A stretch of DNA of 64,000 bases. It comes from Fimbriimonas sp. GTDB lineage: Bacteria > Armatimonadota > Fimbriimonadia > Fimbriimonadales > Fimbriimonadaceae. A program made the position numbers and the translations under genes. Every line of letters starts with the position of its first letter. Within the stretch, counting starts at the first letter, position 1. The notes under the pieces are model-generated. The model was not told the DNA's origin, did not search any database, and saw nothing but the letters and a program-made list of their open reading frames with translations. The stretch lies in the NCBI GenBank assembly GCA_031292555.1, contig JARLGV010000021.1, forward strand, positions 62,001 to 126,000, read 5' to 3'. Below, one piece after another: positions 34,283-43,600 of this stretch.

Positions 34283-35782
34283 ATGAGTCAAGCCAAAGTC
34301 GATATCGTCCTCAACGAGCCGGTCGGAACAATCGCCCCCCAGATATACGGACACTTTATGGAGCACTTGGGGGCATGCATCTACGACGGCTGCTGGGTCG
34401 GTAGGTCGTCACCAATTCCTAACACGGACGGCTTTCGCAATGACGTAATTGCCGCGCTAAGGCACATCAAGGCGTCCGTCATTCGATGGCCAGGTGGCTG
34501 TTTTGCCGACGATTATCACTGGGAGGACGGCGTGGGACCAGCCGAGTCTCGACCAAAGCGCGTGAATGTTCATTGGGGCAACGTAATCGATTCGAACGAG
34601 GTCGGAACCCACGAGTTCGTCCGTTTTTGCCAGTTGGTTGGCGCCGAACCCTATTTTGCGGGCAACCTCGGAAGCGGGTCGGTTCGCGAAATGCGCGATT
34701 GGGTCGAGTACTGCAATTTCCCCGATGGAAGCTCGCTTGCGAGCAAACGGGCTCAGAACGGCTCCGCCATGCCTCTAGGCGTTCGATATTGGGGAGTCGG
34801 CAACGAGAACTGGGGCTGCGGCGGCAACTTTACACCGGAAGACTATGGCACCGAGTACCGCCGCTACTCCGGTTATCTACGCGACTTTGGCGACACACCC
34901 CTTTTCCTTATTGCGTGCGGCCCCAGCGGAAACGACATCGACTGGACGAGGAGATTCCTCACCAAAATTCGGAAAGATTTCTGGTCAGGCACAACGATAC
35001 ACGGCCTGGCCGCTCACTACTATTGCGGAACAGCCGGAACATCGTCGGAGTACACGGAAGATCAATGGTATCAGCTCCTTTACCAAGCCGCCAAAATGGA
35101 AGCGCTCGTCATCCAGCAGCGAGCGCTCCTCGATGCATTCGATCCAGAACGTAAGATCGGCTTAATCGTTGACGAATGGGGCACATGGCACCCCGCAGAG
35201 GCAGGTAGGAATGCGGCGTTCCTGTGGCAGCAGAATACGATCAGAGACGCTCAAGTGGCCGCAATCACCCTTAACGTTTTCAATCGACATGCCGACAAGG
35301 TCGTGATGTCGAACATTGCTCAGACGATCAACGTGCTTCAGGCGATGATCCTAACTGAAGACGATCGAATGGTCACGACTCCCACGTATCACGCATATGA
35401 CCTCTTTTCCGATCACCAAGGCGGCGAATCCCTTCGCACGATCGTGAAATGCGCTCCAATATCGCTTCCGACTGGTCACCTAGACCAACTGTCGGTTTCA
35501 AGCTCCCTCAAAGGTTCGGTGCTTACCGTTACGCTTGCCAACGCCGACTGCGCCTCCAGCCTTGAGGTCCGTTTGCGTCTGATCGGCGGTGGAACGAGCC
35601 AGTCGATCGATGGAACGATGTTGGAGAGCCGGCATGGCGGGATCCGGGCTCTAAATTGTTTCGACGATCCGGACAATGTCGGCTTGACCAAATGGGATCG
35701 CATCGCCGGAGCCGGAACGAGCGAACTCACGGTTCAGCTGGAACTGGCAGGTATAGCCAAGCTTAGCATCGAAGTCCAGTAA
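34283..35782 (+). CDS. GH51 alpha-L-arabinofuranosidase
   Basis: The 499-residue protein has the GH51 architecture. The (beta/alpha)8 barrel carries the acid/base Glu175 in WGVGNENWGCGG and the nucleophile Glu298 in GLIVDEWGTWH, and a C-terminal beta-sandwich follows. GHFMEHLG near the start and WPGGCFADDYHW are family signatures. It releases L-arabinose from arabinoxylan or arabinan side chains. There is no signal peptide, so it acts in the cytoplasm on imported oligosaccharides. It stands alone, divergent from the NTF2-like gene and convergent with a VOC gene four bases away. Confidence 0.93.
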   Translation: MSQAKVDIVLNEPVGTIAPQIYGHFMEHLGACIYDGCWVGRSSPIPNTDGFRNDVIAALRHIKASVIRWPGGCFADDYHWEDGVGPAESRPKRVNVHWGNVIDSNEVGTHEFVRFCQLVGAEPYFAGNLGSGSVREMRDWVEYCNFPDGSSLASKRAQNGSAMPLGVRYWGVGNENWGCGGNFTPEDYGTEYRRYSGYLRDFGDTPLFLIACGPSGNDIDWTRRFLTKIRKDFWSGTTIHGLAAHYYCGTAGTSSEYTEDQWYQLLYQAAKMEALVIQQRALLDAFDPERKIGLIVDEWGTWHPAEAGRNAAFLWQQNTIRDAQVAAITLNVFNRHADKVVMSNIAQTINVLQAMILTEDDRMVTTPTYHAYDLFSDHQGGESLRTIVKCAPISLPTGHLDQLSVSSSLKGSVLTVTLANADCASSLEVRLRLIGGGTSQSIDGTMLESRHGGIRALNCFDDPDNVGLTKWDRIAGAGTSELTVQLELAGIAKLSIEVQ

Positions 35783-35786
35783 GGAC

Positions 35787-36149
35787 TCAGCGGGAGTGCA
35801 AAGCTATCCGATTGCCTTCTGAGTCAAGGATGACTGCCCGATAGCCGTGGGGGCCAATTGGGTGGGGAGGCTGCAGGACCTTTCCACCGGCGGGTTCCAC
35901 GGCTGCTGACGCCTCGTCGAGTCGGCCGTCACAATTCAGGTAGATAAGCGGCCCCTGATCTGACGGCTTGATCTCATCAGCCAGGCAAATGCAACCTGAC
36001 ACGTCGCCTCTCTCGCCCGGAAGGAAGCCGAGCTTGAGCTCGGGAGTATCCATTCGAGCCAATTCGACGCCTAATACTGCCCCGTAGAATTCGATCGCTC
36101 GGTCCAAATCTAAAGCCGGAATGTCGATCCACACTACTGAATTCGCCAT
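35787..36149 (-). CDS. VOC (glyoxalase/bleomycin-resistance-like) family protein
   Basis: This is a 120-residue single-domain VOC protein of the two beta-alpha-beta-beta-beta repeats. It has an N-terminal VVWIDIPALDLDRAIEFYGAV, a central LIYLNCDGRLDEA, and C-terminal GYRAVILDSEGNRIALHS with the usual D-x-E-G-N-x-I. Metal-ligand positions are only partly evident. The function ranges from isomerase to resistance protein and cannot be narrowed. GAGAAG lies about six bases before the ATG. The stop lies four bases from the end of the convergent GH51 gene. Confidence 0.85.
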   Translation of the reverse strand: MANSVVWIDIPALDLDRAIEFYGAVLGVELARMDTPELKLGFLPGERGDVSGCICLADEIKPSDQGPLIYLNCDGRLDEASAAVEPAGGKVLQPPHPIGPHGYRAVILDSEGNRIALHSR

Positions 36150-36316
36150 GATGCACTTCTCGGCGAGATCTTACCAGGAGACCTCACTCGTCGCGAGCCT
36201 AGCGCCTATGCGTCGGTCTGGTATCGAATCGTTTCCGACGCTACTCCAGCGCTCCGCAAGACAAGAGTTAGATGATTCGAATGGCTGGAAGGCAACACGA
36301 TGCCCTACAGCCCCGA

Positions 36317-37912
36317 CTATCCCGTTCCAAGCGTCACGACGACACTTGGCTTGTCATGGCGGATCAACAGCACGTGGCTTTTGGGATTGTATAGGTATGA
36401 GTTCGGCGCTAGGTCTTTGGACATAGACAGTTTGGTCAACGTTGCTCGAACCCCAGTTCCCGGATCAGTCATCGACACATACGCCGGACGATGCGGCGTT
36501 TTGATCAATTCCACGCTACCGCCTAAAGACGAGTACCGAATGGTTCGGTCTGTGTAAGTGACCGTTCGTACCTGACTTGAAGACCTTAGGACATGGGTCT
36601 CCCGGTCAGGACATAGTTCAGGCAGGCAACCCATATCTTGCACCATGTATCGGACCAGACCCGAGCCAAGGCTGTACCAACTACCGATGTCTCCGTAGGT
36701 GCGGGCTCCCATCACAGTGTTATGTGTTCTACCGTCCGGCTTGAGGCTGTATGTTGAGACCATTCTCACTGCCTCGAGGGCGGCAAGCCGATATTTCTCC
36801 TCACCGGAATACAGATAGAATTCGCTGGACATCATTGACCAATCCATTGTCGAGCTTGGGGTCGACGCAAGATACCCGGTCTGCTCATGGAGGATCAGCC
36901 CCCACTCCGGATCGTGGAAGGCAAGGCCGTCCATCGTATAGTCGTACAGTTTTCGAGCTTTGTCCACGTAGGAGGAACTGTTCACCGGCGTGCAATATCG
37001 AAGGAGCAGCCGAATGGTTTGGAGAGGCGAGTAATGCACCTGCGAACCGGAGTCCTTCGGAATATCCTCGTAGAGCCCCGACCAGTTGTTAGAGCGGACC
37101 GGGTTGCGCATCATCCACAGCCATGCGAGGATCTGGCCGTTTTTATAGTCCTTGTTGCGCGTGAGGTTCCACATTTCTTCGAGGAAAGCGACGTTCATAA
37201 ACAACGCTGACGAGTACTGCTGGAACACGATGTCCGTCTTCGGGTTGACTCTGAACGGCCAGTCGCCCTCCCACCCCTGGTGGGCAACCAACGTATCGGC
37301 GGCGTGAATCGCGGCCGCCAAGTACTTCCGGTTTCCCGTCATCTTGAATAGGCGCGTATAGGAGAGGCCCATGTAGCCGACTTTGTCGGGCTGCAGGTTG
37401 TCCTTATCCTCATAGCCGCCAGGCTTCCCCTCGCTGAACGTACTCCAAGGGAGGTATGGCCATTTCCAGTTGGATGGCGTACTGTGGTCGATCGTCCAAT
37501 CAGCAAGCTGAATTGCCCTCCTGAGCGCGTCGGGATCCCCTGAGTAGACGTAGTAATTCAAAAACGCCTCTATTAGGTAAGCATGGTGATAGGCAGGAAA
37601 CGACGACCTGTACCCTAGATAGTTATCCTCTCCAATTACGGCGTGATACACGTATGGAGGGTAGATCCTGCCCTGCTCGTCCCTAATATCCTCATGGTTC
37701 ATTCCAGTGTCGCTCATGAGGAACTTAACGGCGCGTGTTAAAGTACTCCCGGCCATAGCGGCTAGGCCAGACTTGCATGTCCTGTATTGAGCAGCCCGGA
37801 GGAAGAAACCGATCCCGGATGCATCGGACGCTGGAGGATCCGAAGCTACCGCGAACGAACCGGCAACGAAGAAAACCGCAACCAATGCGGACCTGGCGCA
37901 CGAGGAGACCAT
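36317..37912 (-). CDS. Secreted alpha/alpha-barrel protein (glucuronyl C5-epimerase- or lyase-like)
   Basis: The 531-residue protein begins with a signal peptide (ALVAVFFVAGSFAVASD). The next ~380 residues are repeated helical hairpins with aromatic-rich turns (SFPAYHHAYLIEAFLNYYV, YMGLSYTRLFKMTGN, VFQQYSSALFMNVAFLEEMW), the pattern of alpha/alpha toroids such as C5-epimerases, lyases or unsaturated-uronyl hydrolases. A beta-rich C-terminal domain follows. No family-specific catalytic residue is clear to me, so the reaction is unassigned. The product should act outside the cytoplasm. Confidence 0.7.
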   Translation of the reverse strand: MVSSCARSALVAVFFVAGSFAVASDPPASDASGIGFFLRAAQYRTCKSGLAAMAGSTLTRAVKFLMSDTGMNHEDIRDEQGRIYPPYVYHAVIGEDNYLGYRSSFPAYHHAYLIEAFLNYYVYSGDPDALRRAIQLADWTIDHSTPSNWKWPYLPWSTFSEGKPGGYEDKDNLQPDKVGYMGLSYTRLFKMTGNRKYLAAAIHAADTLVAHQGWEGDWPFRVNPKTDIVFQQYSSALFMNVAFLEEMWNLTRNKDYKNGQILAWLWMMRNPVRSNNWSGLYEDIPKDSGSQVHYSPLQTIRLLLRYCTPVNSSSYVDKARKLYDYTMDGLAFHDPEWGLILHEQTGYLASTPSSTMDWSMMSSEFYLYSGEEKYRLAALEAVRMVSTYSLKPDGRTHNTVMGARTYGDIGSWYSLGSGLVRYMVQDMGCLPELCPDRETHVLRSSSQVRTVTYTDRTIRYSSLGGSVELIKTPHRPAYVSMTDPGTGVRATLTKLSMSKDLAPNSYLYNPKSHVLLIRHDKPSVVVTLGTG

Positions 37913-37967
37913 TCTGGCTCAGTATGTCCCATCGTCGGACGTTATGGCGAACACTCGCAGTACCGGG

Positions 37968-38762
37968 TCATTCCCTGCGAATCTTGACGGAGGCTGCGCC
38001 AAGAATCAAACCTTGGTGAGGTTTTTGCAGAAAAACCACCGCATGGAGACCGTGAGCCAATCGTGCAGTCCCAATGTCAAGGACAAGCGATTCACGGTGT
38101 TTCTGGCCATTGGGGATCGTAGCCAACTTCTGAAGGCGGACGACGACCCCGGTGTGCTCGAGTTGCCGGCCGGCGTTTTCACCCCTAGTAACCGACGACT
38201 GGGCATGATCCTCAGAGATCGCCAAAACCAATTCCAGGCTAACAGGGCAAACCGGCGCCTCGACTCCCAGGACAAGCTCGCCATTCGCATGTTCCACGGC
38301 AACAAGATCGATTGGGATCTTCGGGCGACGAGATGCTTCGTCTATCGATCGGATGGCACGATCCCAGTCGCTGCCGACGAATTCGGACCTTCCGTCAACT
38401 ACCATTTGAGGCGTATACGGCCCTGCGAGAGCGAACGACTTGGTGTAGGAATTCTGCCTATCACTGAATGTCGACTGCGAAAACGGGTCCTTCCATCCGA
38501 GATAGTTCCAATAGTCGACATGTTGACTAAGAATGATTACCTCGGCGCCGACTACAGGCTGGGTCGCCGCCAAACGAGATAGCACGGCATCGGCCGGTGG
38601 GCAGTCCGAACAGCCCTCGGACGTGAATAACTCCACAATAACGGGCCGGCTTGACTTTGCACTCATCGAATTTACAGGCGAGACCCCACCATAGGCGGCG
38701 CCCGTGCCAATTGACAGAATGGCAGATACCGCTAGAACGACTGATTTGGCTATTGACCACAT
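37968..38762 (-). CDS. DUF1223-family secreted thioredoxin-like protein
   Basis: From the ATG at 38762, with GAGGTG about 11 bases upstream, the protein has 264 residues. It has a signal peptide (MWSIAKSVVLAVSAILSIGTGA) and the DUF1223 core: VIVELFTSEGCSDCPPADAV with a C-x-x-C pair, ILSQHVDYWNYLGWKDPFS, and YTPQMVVDG. The family has a thioredoxin-like fold and is found in the envelope of many bacteria; its substrate is unknown. The CxxC suggests redox or metal handling. The longer in-frame TTG start would place extra residues before the signal peptide. Confidence 0.85.
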   Translation of the reverse strand: MWSIAKSVVLAVSAILSIGTGAAYGGVSPVNSMSAKSSRPVIVELFTSEGCSDCPPADAVLSRLAATQPVVGAEVIILSQHVDYWNYLGWKDPFSQSTFSDRQNSYTKSFALAGPYTPQMVVDGRSEFVGSDWDRAIRSIDEASRRPKIPIDLVAVEHANGELVLGVEAPVCPVSLELVLAISEDHAQSSVTRGENAGRQLEHTGVVVRLQKLATIPNGQKHRESLVLDIGTARLAHGLHAVVFLQKPHQGLILGAASVKIRRE

Positions 38763-39388
38763 AGATTTTACGCACCTCAAAGTCGGAGCCTCGGCACGCC
38801 CATTAACTCCACAACGTCATAAAGAATGCGCATCCTGCGCCCTCAGTTCCGCATTTATACTAGGCCGAGGAGCCGATATGTTAGCGTTTTACCTACTCGG
38901 TCGACAGAGTCCGCTATAGTGAGTAAATGCTTACACGCTCTCATCTTAACCAGGCGAGAGTATCGTGATAGGATAATCAATAATTGAGCGCGAATAGTAC
39001 ATCTAGCATTCTGTTCCCGAAGGAAGTGAACGCAAGATTCCGACTGGACGGTCATCCCTTCATCGACTCGTCAAGAGGTCCCTGGGGGGACTTCTCCGAC
39101 GTCACTGGGTCTATGCCGCCGTCCGCCGGAGTCCCAAAATACGATAGAATTCGCCAAATCGCTTCATCCCGCCGGTTTGTTTTCTGCACCCTTGGGAATT
39201 AGGTGTATAAACCGCAATAAACATAGGGCTAAAAGACCTACCGGCTGGCAGTCTAAGAATATCGGAGGTGACCTGTTTGTAGTAAAATTAAGGTTGCCTT
39301 ATCGGGGTTGGATACGCCTTTCTGGGCGTAGAAGACAACCGCATCGCCTCGTGAACGTCGGTCTCAGAAAATGTTGGAAATAGCCCCC
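38763..39388. other. Intergenic region upstream of the prepilin gene
   Basis: These ~625 bases hold no gene I can support; short frames here lack a start signal and family resemblance. A -10-like TAAAAT near 39283 could serve the prepilin gene with a ~100-base leader. The leader includes small inverted repeats but does not match a riboswitch I know. Confidence 0.4.
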
Positions 39389-40198
39389 ATGAGAAAAGCC
39401 TTTACCCTCATCGAACTTCTTGTTGTAATCGCCATCATAGCAATCTTGGCCTCTATTCTCTTTCCGGTTTTTGCTCAGGCAAAGGCCGCCGCTAAGAAGA
39501 CACAGGCTCTTAGCAATGTTAAGCAACTCAGCACTGCGATGGTTATGTACATCGGGGACTACGACGGAACTTACTATGAGGCGGCTCAAGGACTGTCGAC
39601 TGGAACGCAGACTGCAAATTCCCTGATTTGGAACGGTTGGCTCCAACCGTACATCAAGAGCACAGCACTTGCGCTCGATCCGGCCAACACTTACCCAGTT
39701 CAGACGTTCGCGGGTTCGAATTATACGGGGATGTACTACACGCCCGTCGACTACAAGCAACTTTCCATCGGATATAACGCCTACTTCACGGGCGAGAACA
39801 CCTGGGGCTGCCTCGGCAACTTCACCGGAAGCGGCTCATGCTACACATTCTTCTCCGAGGGCCAGTTTGAGTTTCCTTCTCAGCAGTTGCTCTTCGCGAA
39901 CAGCACGTACGGCGCTCCTTCTTCGCTGGCCAATGGATTCTGGGTGTGGGCTTATCACAATATCAACACGCCGAACGGTATCTCCGATATTCATAGCGGA
40001 TTCACCGTCGTTAGCTTCCAGGACAGCCATGCCAAAGCGACCAAGTCGACAACGTTGCTCGTTAGCGATCAGGTCGCCGAGATCGATCCGAACGCTTCTG
40101 GCCAGTGCGTGAACTACGACGCAGCCAACATAATCTGGGATCCGACGGCTCCGATTCCTTCGAATCAGCCGTTGTGCGAAGGCCACGGCATCCGCTAA
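39389..40198 (+). CDS. Prepilin-like protein with N-terminal cleavage/methylation motif
   Basis: The 269-residue protein starts [18 protein letters not shown], a class III (type IV pilin/type II secretion pseudopilin) signal. Cleavage should occur before Phe5 of FTLIELL with Glu at +5. The hydrophobic helix continues to a conserved [15 protein letters not shown] segment typical of Armatimonadota and Planctomycetes pseudopilin families. The C-terminal part carries [15 protein letters not shown], a variant of the H-x9-D-G motif with Ser for Gly. It is secreted and probably assembled or surface-exposed. The start at 39389 is set by the signal motif. A strong terminator follows. Confidence 0.9.
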   Translation: MRKAFTLIELLVVIAIIAILASILFPVFAQAKAAAKKTQALSNVKQLSTAMVMYIGDYDGTYYEAAQGLSTGTQTANSLIWNGWLQPYIKSTALALDPANTYPVQTFAGSNYTGMYYTPVDYKQLSIGYNAYFTGENTWGCLGNFTGSGSCYTFFSEGQFEFPSQQLLFANSTYGAPSSLANGFWVWAYHNINTPNGISDIHSGFTVVSFQDSHAKATKSTTLLVSDQVAEIDPNASGQCVNYDAANIIWDPTAPIPSNQPLCEGHGIR

Positions 40199-40219
40199 GT
40201 CTTCAGAGTAGAGTAACGA

Positions 40220-40252
40220 AAGGACGCCCCGGACAATGTCCGGGGCGTCCTT
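40220..40252 (+). terminator. Strong terminator after the prepilin gene
   Basis: A perfect 15-pair GC-rich stem (40220-40234 with 40238-40252) closes on an AAT loop, then CTGTTTCTT. It is 21 bases after the prepilin stop. Confidence 0.8.
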
Positions 40253-40566
40253 CTGTTTCTTCGCTCAGCACTTGGCGCGAGAAGAGGCCACTCGCTATGA
40301 CCCAATGTCCCCAGTTGCACGCCCCCAAATCAAAGGCAGAAGGAAGCTTGCGGAGCATCCCGCGCTGATGCACCAACGCTTGCACTCTCTACGTTGCGGG
40401 CCTACTTGGATTCGAGTGGCCGAGTCCGATCGGCTGGCAACAATCGCCAAGGTCGAAGGTAGATCGGTTCGCCTCTCACTAACCGCAGTCGGCCCGGCGT
40501 AGGACTTATGCGGACCATAACGCGTCCCTGCCGTTATGGGCGGAAGCTCAGTGCTCCAGAAAGCAA
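40253..40566. other. Intergenic region with one further hairpin
   Basis: No gene is supported. CCATAACG (40515-40522) pairs with CGTTATGG (40532-40539) around a nine-base loop. The rest shows nothing recognisable. Confidence 0.35.
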
Positions 40567-40636
40567 CAGGCCCCGAAGTGAATAAGCACTTCGGGGCCTG
40601 ATTCTGGTCAGCTTACGGAACAACCGTAAGCTGACC
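40567..40636 (-). terminator. Double hairpin terminator of the giant Ig-repeat gene
   Basis: On the minus strand two perfect stems follow the stop codon. The first has 13 pairs (40606-40618 with 40624-40636) and a five-base loop. The second has 14 pairs (40567-40580 with 40587-40600) and a six-base loop, followed by TTGCTTT. Confidence 0.75.
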
Positions 40637-40646
40637 GGGGCGGAGC

Positions 40647-43600
40647 CTAGAGTGTGATATGGAAGTTAGCGGAGACGCTAGATCCATTGACCGACACCGT
40701 GATCGTAACCGTGGTCACCACGGTCACCGACGTTGTCGGGATGTTGAAGGTCGTGGATGTAGCTCCGGCCGGAACCGTAACGGTGGCCGCAGGAGTTGCA
40801 TGCGAGTTGTTTGACGAGACGTTGACCACGTAACCGCCCGCAGGAGCCGGTCCGCTGATCGTTACCGTGCCGACGGTCGGGTTACCACCCGAGACGTTGC
40901 CAGGAGCGATGCTCAGGAGCGTGGCTGTTGGGGCTGTCACCTGGACAGTTCCAGTTACCGAGGTTCCATTAGCAGTTGCGGTGACTGTTACGGTTGCCGC
41001 ATTCTGAACTGGAATCGAAGTGAACGGAACGGGCACAGTCGTCGCGCCCGCAGGAACGGTTACTGTAGCCGGAACGGTTCCAGCCGCAGTGTTGCTCGAC
41101 GTCAGATTCACCACGAATCCGCCCGCAGGGGCTGCACTCGAGATAGTCAGCGTACCGGTCGAAGCCGTGCCGCCGATGACTGATGTCGGATTGAACGTGA
41201 GGCTACTCACTACCGGGGCAGTAATCGCCAACGGCGCCGAAGCGCTGGAGCCGGCGAAGTTTGCACCGATGTTAGCAGTCAGGTTGGCTGCAACCGCAAC
41301 CGTGGTAACCGTGAAGGTCCCCGTCGTCTGGCCGGCAGCGACAGTAGCCGTTCCAGGAGCAACGGTAGCCGCAGCGTTGTCAGAAGTCACGTTGACCGTC
41401 AGACCGCCTGTTGGAGCTGGCCCGGAGATGGTCACAGTTGCCGTCGAAGGTGTTCCGCCAACAACCGTCGTCGGGTTCAAGGTCACGCCGGTGACGCTCG
41501 GAGCATTTACGCCCAGAGTAGCCGTCAGCACCTTGGTGCCCGTTCCCAGAGGACTCGTCGCAGTGATCGTCGCCGTCTTGTTAGAAGACACCGCCACCGT
41601 CGTAGCCGTGAACGTAGCCGTCGTCTGGCCGGCTGCAACCGTTACCGATGCAGGAACCGTCGTGGACGGATCGCTGGAGCTGAGAGTCACCGTAACTGTG
41701 CCTGTTGCAGCAACCGGAGCGTTTAGTGTAACCGTGCCTGTCGATGGCGTACCGCCGATGACCGAAGTCGGGCTCATTGTCACCGTCTTCAGGAACGGAG
41801 GCATGATCAGGAGTTGCTTGGTTTGAGTCGTACCGCTCGTTACCGAGATGTTCGCCGTCGTGTTAGCAGCAACTGCCACTGTGCGAGCGAGGAACGTTCC
41901 TGTCGTCGAGCCAGCCGGAATGGTTACCGATGCTGGGACGGTGCACGAAGCGGCGTCTGAAGCGATCGCGAATGTTACGCCACCCGTTGGGGCAGCGCTC
42001 GAGAGAGTGATCGTTCCAGTCGCGTTATCGCCAACCGCACCGACGATAGTCGTCGTGCTGAGGGTGTAAGTGTACGACACCGGAGCGTTAACGCTCAAGG
42101 TCGCGGTGACCGGAGTCTGTGCGCCCACCGATGCGCCGATCGTGGACGTGGTGTTGGTGGCAACCGTCAAAGTCGTCACCGTGAAGGTGCCGCTCGTTTG
42201 ACCGGCCGCAATCGTCGTCGTCGCAGGAACGGTAGCAGCCGAGGTGTTGCTCGAAGTGAGGTTCACCGTGAGGCCGCCGGCCGGAGCCGCGCTCGATAGA
42301 GTGATCGTGCCGGTCGACGGATTACCGCCGATGACGCCCGTCGGGTTTAGCGTTAGCCCAGAGAGAGCCGCTGCTGTAACCGTAAGGGTCGCATTAGCCG
42401 ATGTGCCATTCACAGACGCGCCGATCGTCGACGTTGCATTCGCCGCAACTGCCAGGGTGGTAACCGTGAAGGTTCCCGTCGTCTGGCCAGCAGCAACGCT
42501 CATCGTTGCCGGGACCGTAGCGGCCGACGTGGTGCTCGAGGTCAGGTTGACCGTCAGGCCGCCCGTAGGAGCTGCGCTGCTGATCGTGACCGTACCTGTC
42601 GAAGGCGTGCCGCCTACGACTGATGTTGGGTTCAAGGAGACGCCTGTCACCGTCGGAGCGGTTACTCCAAGAGTAGCCGTCAGCACCTTCGTGCCGGTTC
42701 CGAGAGGACTCGTCGCAGTGATCGTCGCCGTCTTGTTGGAGGAGACTGCCACCGTCGTAGCCGTGAACGTAGCCGTCGTCTGGCCGGCTGCAACCGTTAC
42801 CGATGCAGGAACCGTCGTGGACGGGTCGCTGGAGCTTAGGGTTACGGTAACCGTGCCCGTAGCAGCAACCGGAGCATTCAATGTAACCGTGCCTGTCGAT
42901 GACACGCCGCCGACGACCGAAGTCGGGCTAACCGTGAACGTCTTGAGGAACGGAGGCATGATCAGGAGTTGCAGGGTCGATGTCGTTCCATTCGTCACCG
43001 AAATGTTCGCCGTCACGTTCGCAGCAACTGCTACCGTGCGAGCGAGGAACGTTCCTGTCGTCGAGCCAGCCGGGATGGTGACCGATGCCGGGACCGTGCA
43101 CGAAGCAGTGTCCGACGCGATCGTGAAGACGAGGCCACCGGCAGGAGCCGCCGACGCCAATGTAATCGTGCCCGTTGCATTATCGCCAACCGCGCCGACG
43201 ATGGTCGCCGTGCTGAGGGTGAACGTGAATTGAGTCGGAGCGTTGACTGTCAGAACAGCCGTCTGGGCGGTGCCGCCGTTAAGCGTGCCGCTAATCGTTG
43301 ACGTGGTGTTCGTCGCCACAACCTTCGAGGTCACCGTGAAGGTGCCAGTGGTAGCACCTGCCGCGACGGTTGCGGTCGCAGGAACGGTGGCTGCCGAAGT
43401 GTTGCTTGAAGTCAGGTTGATCGTGAGGCCGCCCGTGGGAGCCGCACTGCTAACCGTCACCGTGCCAGTCGATGTCTGGCCGCCCGTTACCGTCGCCGGG
43501 TTGAGCGTCAGGCTGGAGAGCGTCGGGGCCGTGACCGTTAAGGTCGCCGTCACCGCTGCGCCACCATTGACGGATACACCGATCGTGGACGTGCTGTCGG

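Noticed and set aside
38984-39202. 72-codon frame upstream of the prepilin gene
   Set aside because: It has a TTG start, no ribosome-binding site and a low-information sequence; treated as non-coding.
39205-39290. Possible c-di-GMP riboswitch in the prepilin leader
   Set aside because: Short stems exist, but the conserved GEMM elements (GCAAAG-type loop and tetraloop receptor) are not recognisable.
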